This document shows, in pieces, positions 33,923-43,068 of a DNA stretch of 64,000 nucleotides; the first letter of the stretch is position 1, and each line of letters starts with the position of its first letter. The notes below the pieces were generated by a model that saw only the letters and a list, made by a program, of their open reading frames with translations, had not been told where the DNA came from and did no database searches. The position numbers and the translations under genes were made by a program. Origin of the DNA: an uncultured Mediterraneibacter sp. (GTDB taxonomy: Bacteria; Bacillota; Clostridia; Lachnospirales; Lachnospiraceae); contig NZ_CAKRDI010000017.1 of the NCBI RefSeq assembly GCF_934309415.1, positions 3,991 through 67,990 of the forward strand. The letters are read 5' to 3'.

Positions 33923-34369
33923 ATGGTAGAAAATACATTAAGCGTAGGCCGCATTTCAGAAGGCTTCGTACTCGATCACATCGAGGCTGGAAAGAGCATG
34001 GAGATTTATAAATATCTTCATCTTGACAAGCTTGACTGCTGTGTTGCTATTATTAAAAATGCAAAGAGTAACAAGATGGGCAAAAAAGACATCATGAAGA
34101 TTGAATGCCCGATTGATTTCATGGATCTTGACATCCTTGGATTCATCGATCACAACATCACAATCAACATCATTGAAAACGGTGAGATCATCGACAAGAA
34201 ACCTCTGGCTCTTCCAAAAGAGATCAAGAATGTAATCCGCTGCAAGAACCCAAGATGCATCACATCCATCGAGCAGGGACTGGATCATATCTTTGTTCTG
34301 ACTGATGAAGAGAATCAGGTTTACAGATGCAAATATTGTGAAGAAAAATATAGAAGAAGAATGAGATAA
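33923..34369 (+). CDS. pyrI: aspartate carbamoyltransferase regulatory subunit
   Basis: A 148-aa ATCase regulatory chain that binds CTP/ATP and a structural zinc and joins catalytic trimers. The allosteric domain spans about residues 1-100 (VGRISEGFVLDHIEAGKSM). The zinc domain has Cys residues in CKNPRCITS near 107 and CKYCEEKYRRRM near 137. It follows pyrB in the same operon. Confidence 0.96.
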   Translation: MVENTLSVGRISEGFVLDHIEAGKSMEIYKYLHLDKLDCCVAIIKNAKSNKMGKKDIMKIECPIDFMDLDILGFIDHNITINIIENGEIIDKKPLALPKEIKNVIRCKNPRCITSIEQGLDHIFVLTDEENQVYRCKYCEEKYRRRMR

Positions 34370-34452
34370 TTTAATCGAAAAGGGCCGCGATGCGAGGAAC
34401 TCTTCCAACGCAGCGCAGGGCCCGTTCCCTCAGCCTTTTGAGGAATTGTAAC

Positions 34453-34497
34453 GAAAAAGCAGATAGGCACCGTGTGTGGTTTCTATCTGCTTTTTCT
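34453..34497 (+). terminator. intrinsic terminator of pyrBI
   Basis: Stem AAAAAGCAGATAG/CTATCTGCTTTTT with a 16-base loop and a T-rich end. Confidence 0.85.
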
Positions 34498-34661
34498 AAC
34501 AATTCGCGCAAAATGTCTTCGTCCACTCTTACGCCAAATGCGCTACTTATGGAAAAGTTCCTCACACCGCTTACTATTTCCGCAAGTGGAGAGCCGGAAC
34601 GCTCCTGCCATGCATTGCTCCTACAGTACGTTTTTTCTTACTAAACTTATCAAATGGGAAG
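34498..34661. other. short convergent intergenic stretch, nothing recognised
   Basis: Between the pyrBI and DAHP synthase terminators. No ribosome binding site-supported frame and none of the repeat families was seen. Confidence 0.4.
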
Positions 34662-34715
34662 GGAAAAATAGTCTGGGGCAGACACGAACCACTCACGGTA
34701 AGTGCTCTGCCCCAG
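34662..34715 (-). terminator. intrinsic terminator of the DAHP synthase gene
   Basis: On the - strand, stem CTGGGGCAGA/TCTGCCCCAG followed by TATTTTTCCC. Confidence 0.85.
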
Positions 34716-34742
34716 GCGTTACAAACATTCAAACAAAAACGA

Positions 34743-35774
34743 TTAACACTCCTCAGCGATCTTGTAGATGAGTCTTTCTGTATCATCCCACCCAAGGCAA
34801 GGATCTGTAATGGACTTTCCATAGATTCTGTTTTCGTCAATCTTCTGGTTGCCTTCTTCGAGGTAACTTTCGATCATAACACCCTTTACCATCTTCTTCA
34901 CGTCATCATTGTATCTTCTGCTGTGAAGTACTTCGCTGACGATACGGATCTGCTCTTTGAACTGTTTGTTGGAGTTTGAATGGTTGGCATCGATAATTGC
35001 TGCCGGGTTCTTTAATGTTCTCTTTCCGTAAACTTCTACCAGACGTACAAGATCTTCATAATGGTAGTTTGGAATACATGTTCCGTATTTATCCACTCCA
35101 CCTCTCAGGATTACGTGAGCAAGATCATTTCCTTCTGTTGTTACATCCATTCCTCTGTAGATGAAGTTGTGGGAGCTCTGTGCTGCAATTACAGAGTTCA
35201 TCATAACAGAGAAGTCTCCACTGGTCGGGTTCTTCATTCCAACCGGAATATCCATTCCACTTGCTGTCAGACGGTGCTGCTGGTTCTCTACGGAACGTGC
35301 TCCTACTGCCTCATAAGAAAGAATATCATCCAGATAACTTCTGTTCTCCGGATACAGCATCTCATCTGCTGCTGTCAGTCCTGTCTCCTTGATCGCACGG
35401 ATATGCATTCTGCGGATCGCAATGATTCCTTCCAGAAGGTTTGGTGCCTGATCCGGCTCCGGCTGGTGAAGCATTCCTTTGTATCCCTCGCCTGTTGTGC
35501 GCGGTTTATTTGTATAAATACGTGGAATGATCATCAGCTTGTCTCTGACTTTTTCATTTACTTTTGCAAGACGGTCTACATACTCACATACGGAATCTTC
35601 ATTGTCTGCTGAACAAGGTCCTACGATAACTACAAATTTATCAGATTTTCCTTCAAAAATTTCACGAATCTCTTTATCTCTTTTGGCTTTCAGTTCTACA
35701 AGCTCTTTCGGCAGAGGGTATTCTGCTTTCAGATCTGCAGGTAATGGAAGCTCTGCATTTACTTTCATTCCCAT
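34743..35774 (-). CDS. aroF: 3-deoxy-7-phosphoheptulonate synthase (type I)
   Basis: A 343-aa DAHP synthase joining PEP and erythrose 4-phosphate, the first step of aromatic amino acid synthesis. VVIVGPCSADNEDS near residue 47, MIIPRIYTNKPRTTGEGYKG near 81, GARSVENQQHRLTASGMD near 157, the KNPTSGD loop and IDANHSNSNKQ near 260 identify the E. coli AroFGH-like subtype. Which amino acid inhibits it cannot be read by eye. It is monocistronic, with rnpB just upstream. Confidence 0.95.
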   Translation of the reverse strand: MGMKVNAELPLPADLKAEYPLPKELVELKAKRDKEIREIFEGKSDKFVVIVGPCSADNEDSVCEYVDRLAKVNEKVRDKLMIIPRIYTNKPRTTGEGYKGMLHQPEPDQAPNLLEGIIAIRRMHIRAIKETGLTAADEMLYPENRSYLDDILSYEAVGARSVENQQHRLTASGMDIPVGMKNPTSGDFSVMMNSVIAAQSSHNFIYRGMDVTTEGNDLAHVILRGGVDKYGTCIPNYHYEDLVRLVEVYGKRTLKNPAAIIDANHSNSNKQFKEQIRIVSEVLHSRRYNDDVKKMVKGVMIESYLEEGNQKIDENRIYGKSITDPCLGWDDTERLIYKIAEEC

Positions 35775-35824
35775 AACGTTCTTCTCCTGTTAATTCTATT
35801 TTGTCTTTTCATATCCGGAGCTCT

Positions 35825-35859
35825 GTAAAAAGAAAAGGAGTTTCTAAATAGAAACTCCT
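35825..35859 (-). terminator. intrinsic terminator of rnpB
   Basis: Stem AGGAGTTTC/GAAACTCCT with a six-base loop, followed on the - strand by TTTTCTTTTT. Confidence 0.85.
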
Positions 35860-35875
35860 CCTACCATCTCCGTAA

Positions 35876-36229
35876 TTAAGCAAAACGATAAGCCGGGTTA
35901 TGTCGTTGGACAATCATCTATCTAGGCACCGCGTTACCGCTGTGCTCAAGCGACCAACCTGAAACGTGACGGGCAACCACATTGTTTCTATCCGGTCTTG
36001 CTTCGGATGGGGTTTACATGTGCCCTCTCTGTTACCAGAGAGGCGGTAGTCTCTTACACTGCCTTTCCACCCTTACCTGCCGGGAAACCCGACGGGCGGT
36101 TTATTTCTGTTGCACTGGCCTTGGAGTCACCTCCACCGGACGTTATCCGGCATCCTGCCCTGTGAAGCCCGGACTTTCCTCGCCTGCGGCCTTTCGGCAC
36201 TTGCAGCCGCGATTGTCTGTCTTACTTAA
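35876..36229 (-). ncRNA. rnpB: RNase P RNA
   Basis: On the - strand the 5' region has the hallmark GAGGAAAGTCCGGGCTTCAC (positions about 36162-36181), and the 3' region has ACATAACCCGGCTTATCG. The ends are set by the P1 helix: TTAAGTAAGAC at the 5' end pairs with GTTTTGCTTAA at the 3' end with two G-U pairs. Length is about 354 nt, normal for bacterial RNase P RNA, which trims tRNA 5' leaders. A terminator follows at once. Confidence 0.96.
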
Positions 36230-36350
36230 CACAGTTTAAAATTATACTAAGAAACTGTTCGTTTGTCTACCATTTAACAAGTTTTTCTTAAAATATATCA
36301 AGCTAAATAATCAGCAAAGTGATTATCTACGGGCAGATAGCCGACAGATA

Positions 36351-36830
36351 TCACTGTGCAAGTCCCTCATCTACAATCAGGCCTGTTCCATCTGCTGCCG
36401 TTGTTGCCAGTTCATCACACCGTTCATTCTGCGGATGTCCGGCATGGCCTTTCACCCAATGGAATGTAACATCATGCTGTGCCTTCGCAGCAAGAAGTCG
36501 TTTCCAGAGATCTGTATTTTTCACCGGTTCATTCTTTCCACGCTTCCAGCCTTTTTTCAGCCATCCATCTACCCAGTGCTGATTAAATGCATTTACCACA
36601 TACTGTGAATCTGAATATACTTCCACAGTACACGGACGATTCAACGCCTCCAGTCCGACAATCACTGCCATCAGTTCCATTCTGTTATTGGTTGTTCTTT
36701 TATATCCCTGTGACAACTCCTTTGTGTGAAGCTGTCCTTTTGTATCCACATACTCAAGTACCGCTCCGTATCCGCCCGGTCCGTCCGGGTTTCCTCTCGC
36801 CGCACCATCTGTGTATAATTTTACAAGCAT
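36351..36830 (-). CDS. rnhA: ribonuclease HI
   Basis: A 159-aa RNase H type 1 degrading RNA in RNA-DNA hybrids. Catalytic acidic residues are visible in [16 protein letters not shown] [18 protein letters not shown] at the start, [17 protein letters not shown] near 47, [12 protein letters not shown] near 71 and [12 protein letters not shown] near 131. Start ATG follows AGGAGATGCTT. A short A-family third-hairpin remnant lies downstream near 36301-36330. Confidence 0.95.
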   Translation of the reverse strand: MLVKLYTDGAARGNPDGPGGYGAVLEYVDTKGQLHTKELSQGYKRTTNNRMELMAVIVGLEALNRPCTVEVYSDSQYVVNAFNQHWVDGWLKKGWKRGKNEPVKNTDLWKRLLAAKAQHDVTFHWVKGHAGHPQNERCDELATTAADGTGLIVDEGLAQ

Positions 36831-36903
36831 CTCCTGGTTCCCTCTTTCTTTTCTATTTTTCGTAAATGCTTACCATTGTCGTTTTTCTATCTTCGAATAT
36901 TAA

Positions 36904-37611
36904 CTATTCGATCTCAAAGATCTGTCCTGCTTTTTCGATTCGGACAATTTTATTTGCATACTCTTGCGCGCATTTTTCTCCTGCAAGCTGATCAAAGATT
37001 TTATAATCTCCCCAGAAATGCATCGGGAACACGATCTTTGTATCTGTATGTCTCATAAAATAATCCAATCCCCAGCAGTACTGTTTTTCCAGTCTTGGAT
37101 CTACCGGAACAAATGCCAGGTCAATCTGTCTGCCCTGTATTTTATCAATTTCTTCCCGATAGGCGCGTCCCATCTCTGCATTCTCTTCTTCTGGCTCACC
37201 TTCCCAGTGCCACCAGTTCAGATCTCCTGCATGGTAGATTGTCTTTCCGTCATATTCCACCAGAAATGCAACTCCCTCGTCTGTAGAACGAAGTGTCTGA
37301 ATCTTTGCTGCTCCAATCGCCTGCTGTTCTCCCGGATTCATCTGCAGAATCTCACTTTCATCCACGCCCTCTGCCGCATTCTTTTCCAACGGAATATCAG
37401 AGGAAAGAATGAATACAATTTCTGCAAATTCTTTTCTTAATTTAAAAATATCTTTTCTGTAATGGTCATAGTGGGAATGACTGGCAAACACATACATTTT
37501 CTTATCTGAATCAAATTTCGGCAGATCACCTTTATAATAATCAAACAGAAAATAAGCGTCTTCAAACTCTGTCAAAAAGCCGCTATGATCTAAAAATGTT
37601 ACTTTCAACAT
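36904..37611 (-). CDS. metallo-beta-lactamase fold hydrolase
   Basis: A 235-aa MBL-fold protein. The metal motif HxHxDH is present in FASHSHYDHYRKDIF near residue 42, a further His in YHAGDLNWWHWEGE near 140, and a C-terminal IVFPMHFWGDYK near 203. The pattern resembles the UPF0173/YtkL-like hydrolases with unknown substrate. I take the ATG at 37611, giving MLKVTFLDHSGFL; the open frame extends into a C element at 37668 and beyond family sequence. It lies 73 bp downstream-strand of rnhA. Confidence 0.85.
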   Translation of the reverse strand: MLKVTFLDHSGFLTEFEDAYFLFDYYKGDLPKFDSDKKMYVFASHSHYDHYRKDIFKLRKEFAEIVFILSSDIPLEKNAAEGVDESEILQMNPGEQQAIGAAKIQTLRSTDEGVAFLVEYDGKTIYHAGDLNWWHWEGEPEEENAEMGRAYREEIDKIQGRQIDLAFVPVDPRLEKQYCWGLDYFMRHTDTKIVFPMHFWGDYKIFDQLAGEKCAQEYANKIVRIEKAGQIFEIE

Positions 37612-37667
37612 ATCTGTATCCTGCCCTGCTATATTTCTATAATTAATTGCATTAAGTCTTACATAGT

Positions 37668-37822
37668 ACATCGTTTCATAAATAACTGTCTCATTCACGC
37701 AGAATGCGGATTCGAGTGTTCAGCTGAAAAAACGTAGGCGTAGCGGGCTACGTCGAGGCTTTTTCAACTGAGCAATCGGATTCGCAGGCAAGTGTATGAG
37801 GCAGTTATTTTGAAAACGATGT
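37668..37822. mobile_element. C-family palindromic element, copy 2
   Basis: 155 bp with inverted ends ACATCGTTTCATAAATAACT and AGTTATTTTGAAAACGATGT-type sequence (one gap). An internal GCTGAAAAA/TTTTTCAACT arm pair encloses ACGTAG/CTACGT. By eye it is identical over its length to the copy at 50822. Confidence 0.85.
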
Positions 37823-37824
37823 AC

Positions 37825-37988
37825 TAGAGTGTATCTTAAAAATGCTTTCTGCAAGATATATGTCACAATTTATGGGAGATTTTGTCTGAATGAGGGAGGC
37901 GTAGCAGGCTACGTCAACCGAACGAAGGCAAAATATACCGTAAAGTGGGGCATGTAGATTGCAGGAATGATTTTTCAGACACGCTCTA
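37825..37988. mobile_element. D-family element, long copy
   Basis: 164 bp from TAGAGTGTATCTTAA to TTCAGACACGCTCTA. It shares both arms with the 89-bp copy at 31757 and has extra central sequence with the palindrome GCGTAGCAGGCTACG. The right-hand CTA is, on the - strand, the TAG stop of the MoaB-like gene. Confidence 0.8.
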
Positions 37989-38456
37989 GTTTTGTGATGC
38001 AAGTATCTCTACCGTCTGCACAATCTCCGGAAGAATATATTCCATATCTTCCTTTGCCATCTTGGCACTGGACGGAAGATTGATCATCAATGTATTCTTT
38101 CGGATTCCTGCCACGGAACGGTCTAATATAATTTTCTTTGTATAACGCATATTATAAGCACGCAGTGCCTCCGGGATCCCCGGGAGCAGACGGTCTGCCA
38201 CTTCCATAAGTGCATCCGGCGCACAGTCCTTTTCTCTGAAACCAATCGAACCTGTCGTCAGAATCAGATCCGCCTCACCGTCATCCACTAATTTCTTTAT
38301 CACCGACACAAGCATCTCCTTATCCTCCGGAAATGCTCCTGCCGCTTTTACTTCAAATCCTGCCTGAAGCAGCATTCTTTTTAATGTTGATGCCACAGCA
38401 ACCTTCCCTTTTGCCTTATAAGCACCTGTATCTAATGCAAAAATGACTGCATTCAT
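37986..38456 (-). CDS. MogA/MoaB-like molybdopterin-binding domain protein
   Basis: A 156-aa protein of the MoCF-binding fold. LILTTGSIGFREKDCAPDAL near residue 61 is a variant of the family GGTGxxxRDxTPEA motif, followed by LPGIPEALR and INLPSSAKMAKEDMEYIL near 125 (family LPG-x-P). No other molybdenum-cofactor gene is in the window and the motif is divergent, so a role in molybdenum cofactor synthesis is uncertain. I start at the ATG at 38456 (GGAAGGGG upstream). The TAG stop comes from the D element end. Confidence 0.8.
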   Translation of the reverse strand: MNAVIFALDTGAYKAKGKVAVASTLKRMLLQAGFEVKAAGAFPEDKEMLVSVIKKLVDDGEADLILTTGSIGFREKDCAPDALMEVADRLLPGIPEALRAYNMRYTKKIILDRSVAGIRKNTLMINLPSSAKMAKEDMEYILPEIVQTVEILASQN

Positions 38457-38612
38457 CTTATGTACCCCTTCCTGTAATATCCAGAGCATATCTGAAAATA
38501 TTTTCTGTAAACACGCTCTGACTCCAAGTCGCAAAAATATTTTTCCTGCAGAGTTTCTGCACAATATTCCGACTGATCAGATCAGATATTTATAAATCTG
38601 CCTGCATACAGA

Positions 38613-39893
38613 TTACCCCAGAATTCGTCTTGCCGATGCATTCGCTTTCTCATAAATCTCCTGCACGGTAGAATCCAGATAAAATCTACCATCCTGGTAC
38701 AGAATCTTTCCGCCGACCATGGTCAGTTTCACATTCTGCTTGCTTCCGCTATATACAAGATTTTTCTCCAGATTCTGCAACGGCTGCATATTCGGCTGCA
38801 TCAGATCGATCAGGATCAGATCTGCTTTTTTGCCTTCGGCAAGCACATCGCACTCTGTCAGTCCCATTGCATGTGCGCCTGTAACTGTGGCCATCTTCAG
38901 CACTTCCAGCGCCGGAACCGCTTCCGGATCATCACAGACAGCCTTCTGAAGTCCTGTCACAAGGAACATTTCCCGGAACATATCCAGACAGTTATTGCTG
39001 GCCGGTCCATCCGTACCGATCGCGACCGGAATTTTTTCATCCAGATAACGTTTTACCGGCGCAATTCCGCTCGCAAGTTTCAAGTTTGATGCCGGATTTG
39101 TCACTACGTACAAACCACGTTTTTTTATAATCTCAAAATCTCCGTCATCCATATGAACTCCATGGAACAGTCCTCCCCCATAATTGAACAGTCCCAGTGA
39201 ATCCAGATACGCGACCGGAGTCATCCCTGTACGCTCACGGCATCCTTCTACTTCTTTTCTCGTCTCAGAACAATGTACATAAACCGGCGCCTTATATTTC
39301 TCTGCAAGTGCTGCCAGCCCCTCCATACGCTCTTTTCCGGTTGTATATTCCGCATGGAATCCCAACTGATAAGACAGCAGTCTGGACGGATCCTGATTAT
39401 AAAGATGGTAATCTTCCTCCACCTGTTCCAGACTTCCCACAAAATCATTCATGCTGTCGCAAAATACCGTACGGAATCCACAGTCTTTCATCGCCTGTGC
39501 CACGGCCGGGCGATGCATGTACATATCAAATGCCGCCGTCATTCCACTGGTCAGATATTCCATCACCGCCAGCTTTGTCAGCCAGTATACATCCTCATCT
39601 GTCAACTTCGCTTCCGCCGGAAATACACGCTCATTCAACCACTCATCCAGTTTCATATCATCTGCATGAGAACGCAGAAATGTCATCGGAGAATGTGTAT
39701 GTGCATTTTTAAATCCGGGAAGAACCAGATTTCCTTCCGCATCGATTTCTTTGTCCCAGGATGCATCTTCCGGTTTTTCAACGGACGACCCCACGTAACT
39801 GATCACATCTCCGTCGATCCAGAGTTCTCCTTCGAAGATTTCGTGTCCCTCTTCCATTGTCAGAATCCTGGCATTATATATTCTTGTTTTCAT
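38613..39893 (-). CDS. amidohydrolase, 5'-MTA/SAH or related deaminase type
   Basis: A 426-aa amidohydrolase-superfamily metal enzyme. LPGFKNAHTHSPMTFLRS near residue 58 gives the HxH metal ligands, YVHCSETRKEVE near 209 and GLFHGVHMDDGD near 241 give His residues, and VAIGTDGPASNNCLDMFREM near 295 gives the catalytic Asp. This is the pattern of methylthioadenosine/S-adenosylhomocysteine deaminases and their relatives. A purine nucleoside phosphorylase gene sits 59 bp upstream in the same direction, supporting purine nucleoside salvage. Confidence 0.87.
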   Translation of the reverse strand: MKTRIYNARILTMEEGHEIFEGELWIDGDVISYVGSSVEKPEDASWDKEIDAEGNLVLPGFKNAHTHSPMTFLRSHADDMKLDEWLNERVFPAEAKLTDEDVYWLTKLAVMEYLTSGMTAAFDMYMHRPAVAQAMKDCGFRTVFCDSMNDFVGSLEQVEEDYHLYNQDPSRLLSYQLGFHAEYTTGKERMEGLAALAEKYKAPVYVHCSETRKEVEGCRERTGMTPVAYLDSLGLFNYGGGLFHGVHMDDGDFEIIKKRGLYVVTNPASNLKLASGIAPVKRYLDEKIPVAIGTDGPASNNCLDMFREMFLVTGLQKAVCDDPEAVPALEVLKMATVTGAHAMGLTECDVLAEGKKADLILIDLMQPNMQPLQNLEKNLVYSGSKQNVKLTMVGGKILYQDGRFYLDSTVQEIYEKANASARRILG

Positions 39894-39952
39894 CTGTTAC
39901 TTCTCTCCTTGACCGAGTATCCATTCTATATTCTTTCTAAATATCCGTTTTC

Positions 39953-40789
39953 TTAAACTGTTCTATCTTTCATCTTTTCAACGATCTTTGTCACAAGATG
40001 CGCAAATGCTTTTCCGCTCTTGTCCGCTACATTCTGCACATCCTGATGGCTCAGTTCTGCTTCTGTAATGCCACTTGCCATGTTGGAGATACAGGAAATA
40101 CCACACACGCGGATGCCTGCATGACGCGCTGTGATTGCCTCACAGGCAGTACTCATACCAACTGCATCTGCACCCAGTGCCGCAAACATTCTGATTTCCG
40201 CAGGACTTTCAAAATTCGGACCGGAGGTCTGCAGATAGACTCCTTCCTGAATCGGGATTTCTTCTTCCTTCGCAGTTTCACGAATCAGCTCCTGAAGCTT
40301 CTCATCATAAATGTGGCTCATATCCGGGAAACGGACTCCCAGTTCCGCTACATTTTCCCCACGCAATGGAGATGGAACAAAATTGGAAATCTGATCTGTG
40401 ATCATCATGAAATCACCCTCGTGGAAGTTCCGGTTAATTCCACCGGAAGCATTCGTCAGAAACAGAATTTCGATCCCCATTCTCTTCATCAGACGAACCG
40501 GAAGAACTACTTCTTCCATTGTATATCCTTCATAATAATGCACACGGCCTTTCATTACAACCGCCGGCACCTCGCCAATATACCCAAGCAGAAATCTTCC
40601 ATCATGTCCCTGCACTGTAGACACCGGGAATCCCGGGATCTCACGATATGGAATCTCCTGCTCCACTCTCATATTCTTTGCATAACCACCCAGGCCAGAT
40701 CCTAAGATCAATCCGACTTTCGGCACAAAATCTGTTACCGATCTATAATATTCATAACATTTCTCAAGTTTTTCATACTGTATACTCAT
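39953..40789 (-). CDS. purine nucleoside phosphorylase (trimeric type)
   Basis: A 278-aa phosphorylase splitting purine (deoxy)nucleosides to base and ribose 1-phosphate. GLILGSGLGGYAKNM near residue 26, VVMKGRVHYYEGYTMEEV near 76, FLTNASGGINRNFHEGD near 111 and AVGMSTACEAITARHAG near 210 match the PNP-I/MTAP family of low-molecular-mass enzymes specific for guanosine/inosine. AGGAGG precedes the ATG. It is probably co-transcribed with the deaminase. Confidence 0.93.
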   Translation of the reverse strand: MSIQYEKLEKCYEYYRSVTDFVPKVGLILGSGLGGYAKNMRVEQEIPYREIPGFPVSTVQGHDGRFLLGYIGEVPAVVMKGRVHYYEGYTMEEVVLPVRLMKRMGIEILFLTNASGGINRNFHEGDFMMITDQISNFVPSPLRGENVAELGVRFPDMSHIYDEKLQELIRETAKEEEIPIQEGVYLQTSGPNFESPAEIRMFAALGADAVGMSTACEAITARHAGIRVCGISCISNMASGITEAELSHQDVQNVADKSGKAFAHLVTKIVEKMKDRTV

Positions 40790-40930
40790 GTTAATCCCTC
40801 CTGTCCACTTTCCCCGACTCTGTTTCAGAATTCCATTAAATCCTTTGCTTCCATATCACATTCTCAGTAACCTGATTTGTTCTGCAAACGATCCGTAAAG
40901 AAAGCTTTCATTTCTATTTGTTGATGGTCT

Positions 40931-40973
40931 GCTACTGCTCTTGTCTCACCTTGTTTTAAACAGAACAGTAACG
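40931..40973. repeat. A-family degraded solo hairpin
   Basis: GCTACTGCTCTTGTC to AAACAGAACAGTAAC; ends recognisable, interior lost. Confidence 0.5.
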
Positions 40974-41057
40974 AAAGTCTTACTATTTTATTATAAGTGC
41001 AAATAGAGAAATTGACAACTGCTTTTCCTGTGTCATCACAATAGCATCGTTCTGTTG

Positions 41058-41199
41058 GTTACTGTTCACAGCATAGCTGCAAACAGTAACGCATCTCGCC
41101 ATTTAGAATCGCCTACGGCGATGGGCGAGATACATTCAGGACAAAACGTGCATCCTCCATGCCAATCAGCGGAGTGATTGACATGGGAGTGAACAGTAA
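41058..41199 (+). mobile_element. A-family palindromic element, copy 5 (subtype 2)
   Basis: Full internal structure, but the right end stops at GAACAGTAA without the last C and no flanking direct repeat is visible, so this end has been altered since insertion. It lies downstream of ptsI. Confidence 0.85.
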
Positions 41200-41287
41200 A
41201 GGAAACGGGGCCACTGTCTGCAGACAGCCGCCCCGTTTCCTTTGCCGGAAGGCCAGAACATTTTCACGTTCCGTTTTTTGGTTTATT

Positions 41288-42910
41288 TTATTTAGTTGGT
41301 CCGTCGTAGTTACGAATCTTCTCTCTGACCGGAAGAACGAAAGTCGGAGATACAGAAAGTTCATCTACTCCCATTGCCATAAAACGCTCTGTTAATTCCA
41401 GATCTGCTCCAAGTTCTCCACAGATACCTGTCCAGATACCAGCCTTGTGAGCATTATCTGCTACCATCTCGATCATACGAAGTACTGCTTCGTGATGCGG
41501 ATTGTAGAACTCGTCAAGCTTCGGATTCTGACGGTCGATCGCCAGTGTATACTGAGTCAGATCGTTTGTACCGATACTGAAGAAATCAACTTCTTTTGCA
41601 AGAAGATCACTGATCATTACAGATGCCGGTGTCTCGATCATGATTCCCTGCTCTACTTCGCCGTGATCGATTCCAGCTTCATCCAGTTCTGCTTTTACTT
41701 CTGCCATCATCGCTTTTGCTTTGCGTACTTCTTCTACAGAAATAACCATCGGGTACATAACTGCGATATTTCCGTAAGCACTTGCACGAAGTAATGCACG
41801 GAGCTGTGTCTTAAAAATTTCAGGTCTTGTCAGGCAGATACGAAGCGCACGAAGTCCCATTGCCGGGTTCTCTTCTTTGTCCAGATTGAAGTAATCAACC
41901 TGTTTGTCAGCTCCGATATCCAGGGTACGAATAATGACTTTCTTTCCTGCCATTGTCTCTGCAACCATCTTGTATGCGCGGAACTGCTCATCCTCTGTCG
42001 GATATGTGTCAGACTGAAGATACAGGAACTCACTACGGAACAGTCCGATACCACCTGCATCATTTTCCATAGCAGCCGGAAGGTCAGAAACAGAACCGAT
42101 ATTTGCAAACAGTTTAATGTGTTTTCCACTCTTTGTTACTGTCTCTTTTCCTTTCTGAGTTGCAAGAAGTTTTCTTCTCTCTTCCTGCTCTGCTTTCTTA
42201 GCTTCATATTCTGCAAGCACTTCTGCATCCGGATCTACGATAAATTTACCCGTAAATCCATCGATGATCGCCATCTTTCCATTCCATGCTTCCTGAATGT
42301 CAATCTGGATCAGTGCCGGGATATTCATTGTTCTTGCAAGGATTGCTGTATGTGAGTTGGAAGATCCAAGTCTTGTAACAAATCCTAACAGTTTGCTCTT
42401 GTCGAACTGTACCGTCTCGCTCGGTGCGAGATCTTCTGCTACGATAATGGACGGATCATCAGAAATCTTTGCCTGTCCAACACCCATGAGTACATTGATC
42501 ACACGCTCGGAAATATCTTTCATATCCACTGCTCTTGCCTGGAAATATTCATCTTCCATACTTGCGAACATAGTAGAGAAGTTATCTCCTGTTGTTGCAA
42601 CTGCATACTCTGCATTAACCATCTGTGTCTGGATAATGCTGTGTACAGAATCATTGTAATCATCATCTTCCAGCATCATCTGATGAACTTCGAAGATCTG
42701 CGCTCCGGACTCACCTACATCTTTGAGTGCTTTTTCATATAACTCACCAAGCTGCTGCTGTGCAACTGCTTTGGCTTCCTCGTAACGTTTAATCTCTGCC
42801 TCTGCATCTTCGATCTTCTGGCGCTTTACTTGTTTCTGCTCTTTCTGAAAGAATGAAACCGGTCCGATCGCAACTCCACTGAAAATGGCTTTTCCCTGAA
42901 AAACTTCCAT
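41288..42910 (-). CDS. ptsI: PTS enzyme I (PEP-protein phosphotransferase)
   Basis: A 540-aa Enzyme I that takes phosphate from PEP and gives it to HPr. The phosphohistidine loop reads LGSSNSHTAILARTMNIPAL near residue 184, and the PEP-binding barrel has GGIGLFRSEFLYL near 287, IIRTLDIGADKQ near 330, FFSIGTNDLTQYTLAIDR near 444 and the active-site Cys in WTGICGELGAD near 498. I start at 42910, with AGGAGGATATT before the ATG; the frame is open to 42949. It is last in an IIB-HPr-EI operon. Confidence 0.96.
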   Translation of the reverse strand: MEVFQGKAIFSGVAIGPVSFFQKEQKQVKRQKIEDAEAEIKRYEEAKAVAQQQLGELYEKALKDVGESGAQIFEVHQMMLEDDDYNDSVHSIIQTQMVNAEYAVATTGDNFSTMFASMEDEYFQARAVDMKDISERVINVLMGVGQAKISDDPSIIVAEDLAPSETVQFDKSKLLGFVTRLGSSNSHTAILARTMNIPALIQIDIQEAWNGKMAIIDGFTGKFIVDPDAEVLAEYEAKKAEQEERRKLLATQKGKETVTKSGKHIKLFANIGSVSDLPAAMENDAGGIGLFRSEFLYLQSDTYPTEDEQFRAYKMVAETMAGKKVIIRTLDIGADKQVDYFNLDKEENPAMGLRALRICLTRPEIFKTQLRALLRASAYGNIAVMYPMVISVEEVRKAKAMMAEVKAELDEAGIDHGEVEQGIMIETPASVMISDLLAKEVDFFSIGTNDLTQYTLAIDRQNPKLDEFYNPHHEAVLRMIEMVADNAHKAGIWTGICGELGADLELTERFMAMGVDELSVSPTFVLPVREKIRNYDGPTK

Positions 42911-43068
42911 AATATCCTCCTGCTGATTTAACACAGCCTGCAGATACAAGTCATCTTATGCTTATATGACACAGGCTGTCTCTTTGTCATCTCTTAATCC
43001 GTAAATCCTCTGCTCGTTGTATAACGAAATACAGAAATTTATTTTAAAATTTGATCATATTATTGATC

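Noticed and set aside
35876..36229. Small frame on the + strand across rnpB
   Set aside because: The sequence is explained fully by RNase P RNA on the - strand.
37805..38002. 65-codon - strand frame
   Set aside because: Lies within C and D elements.
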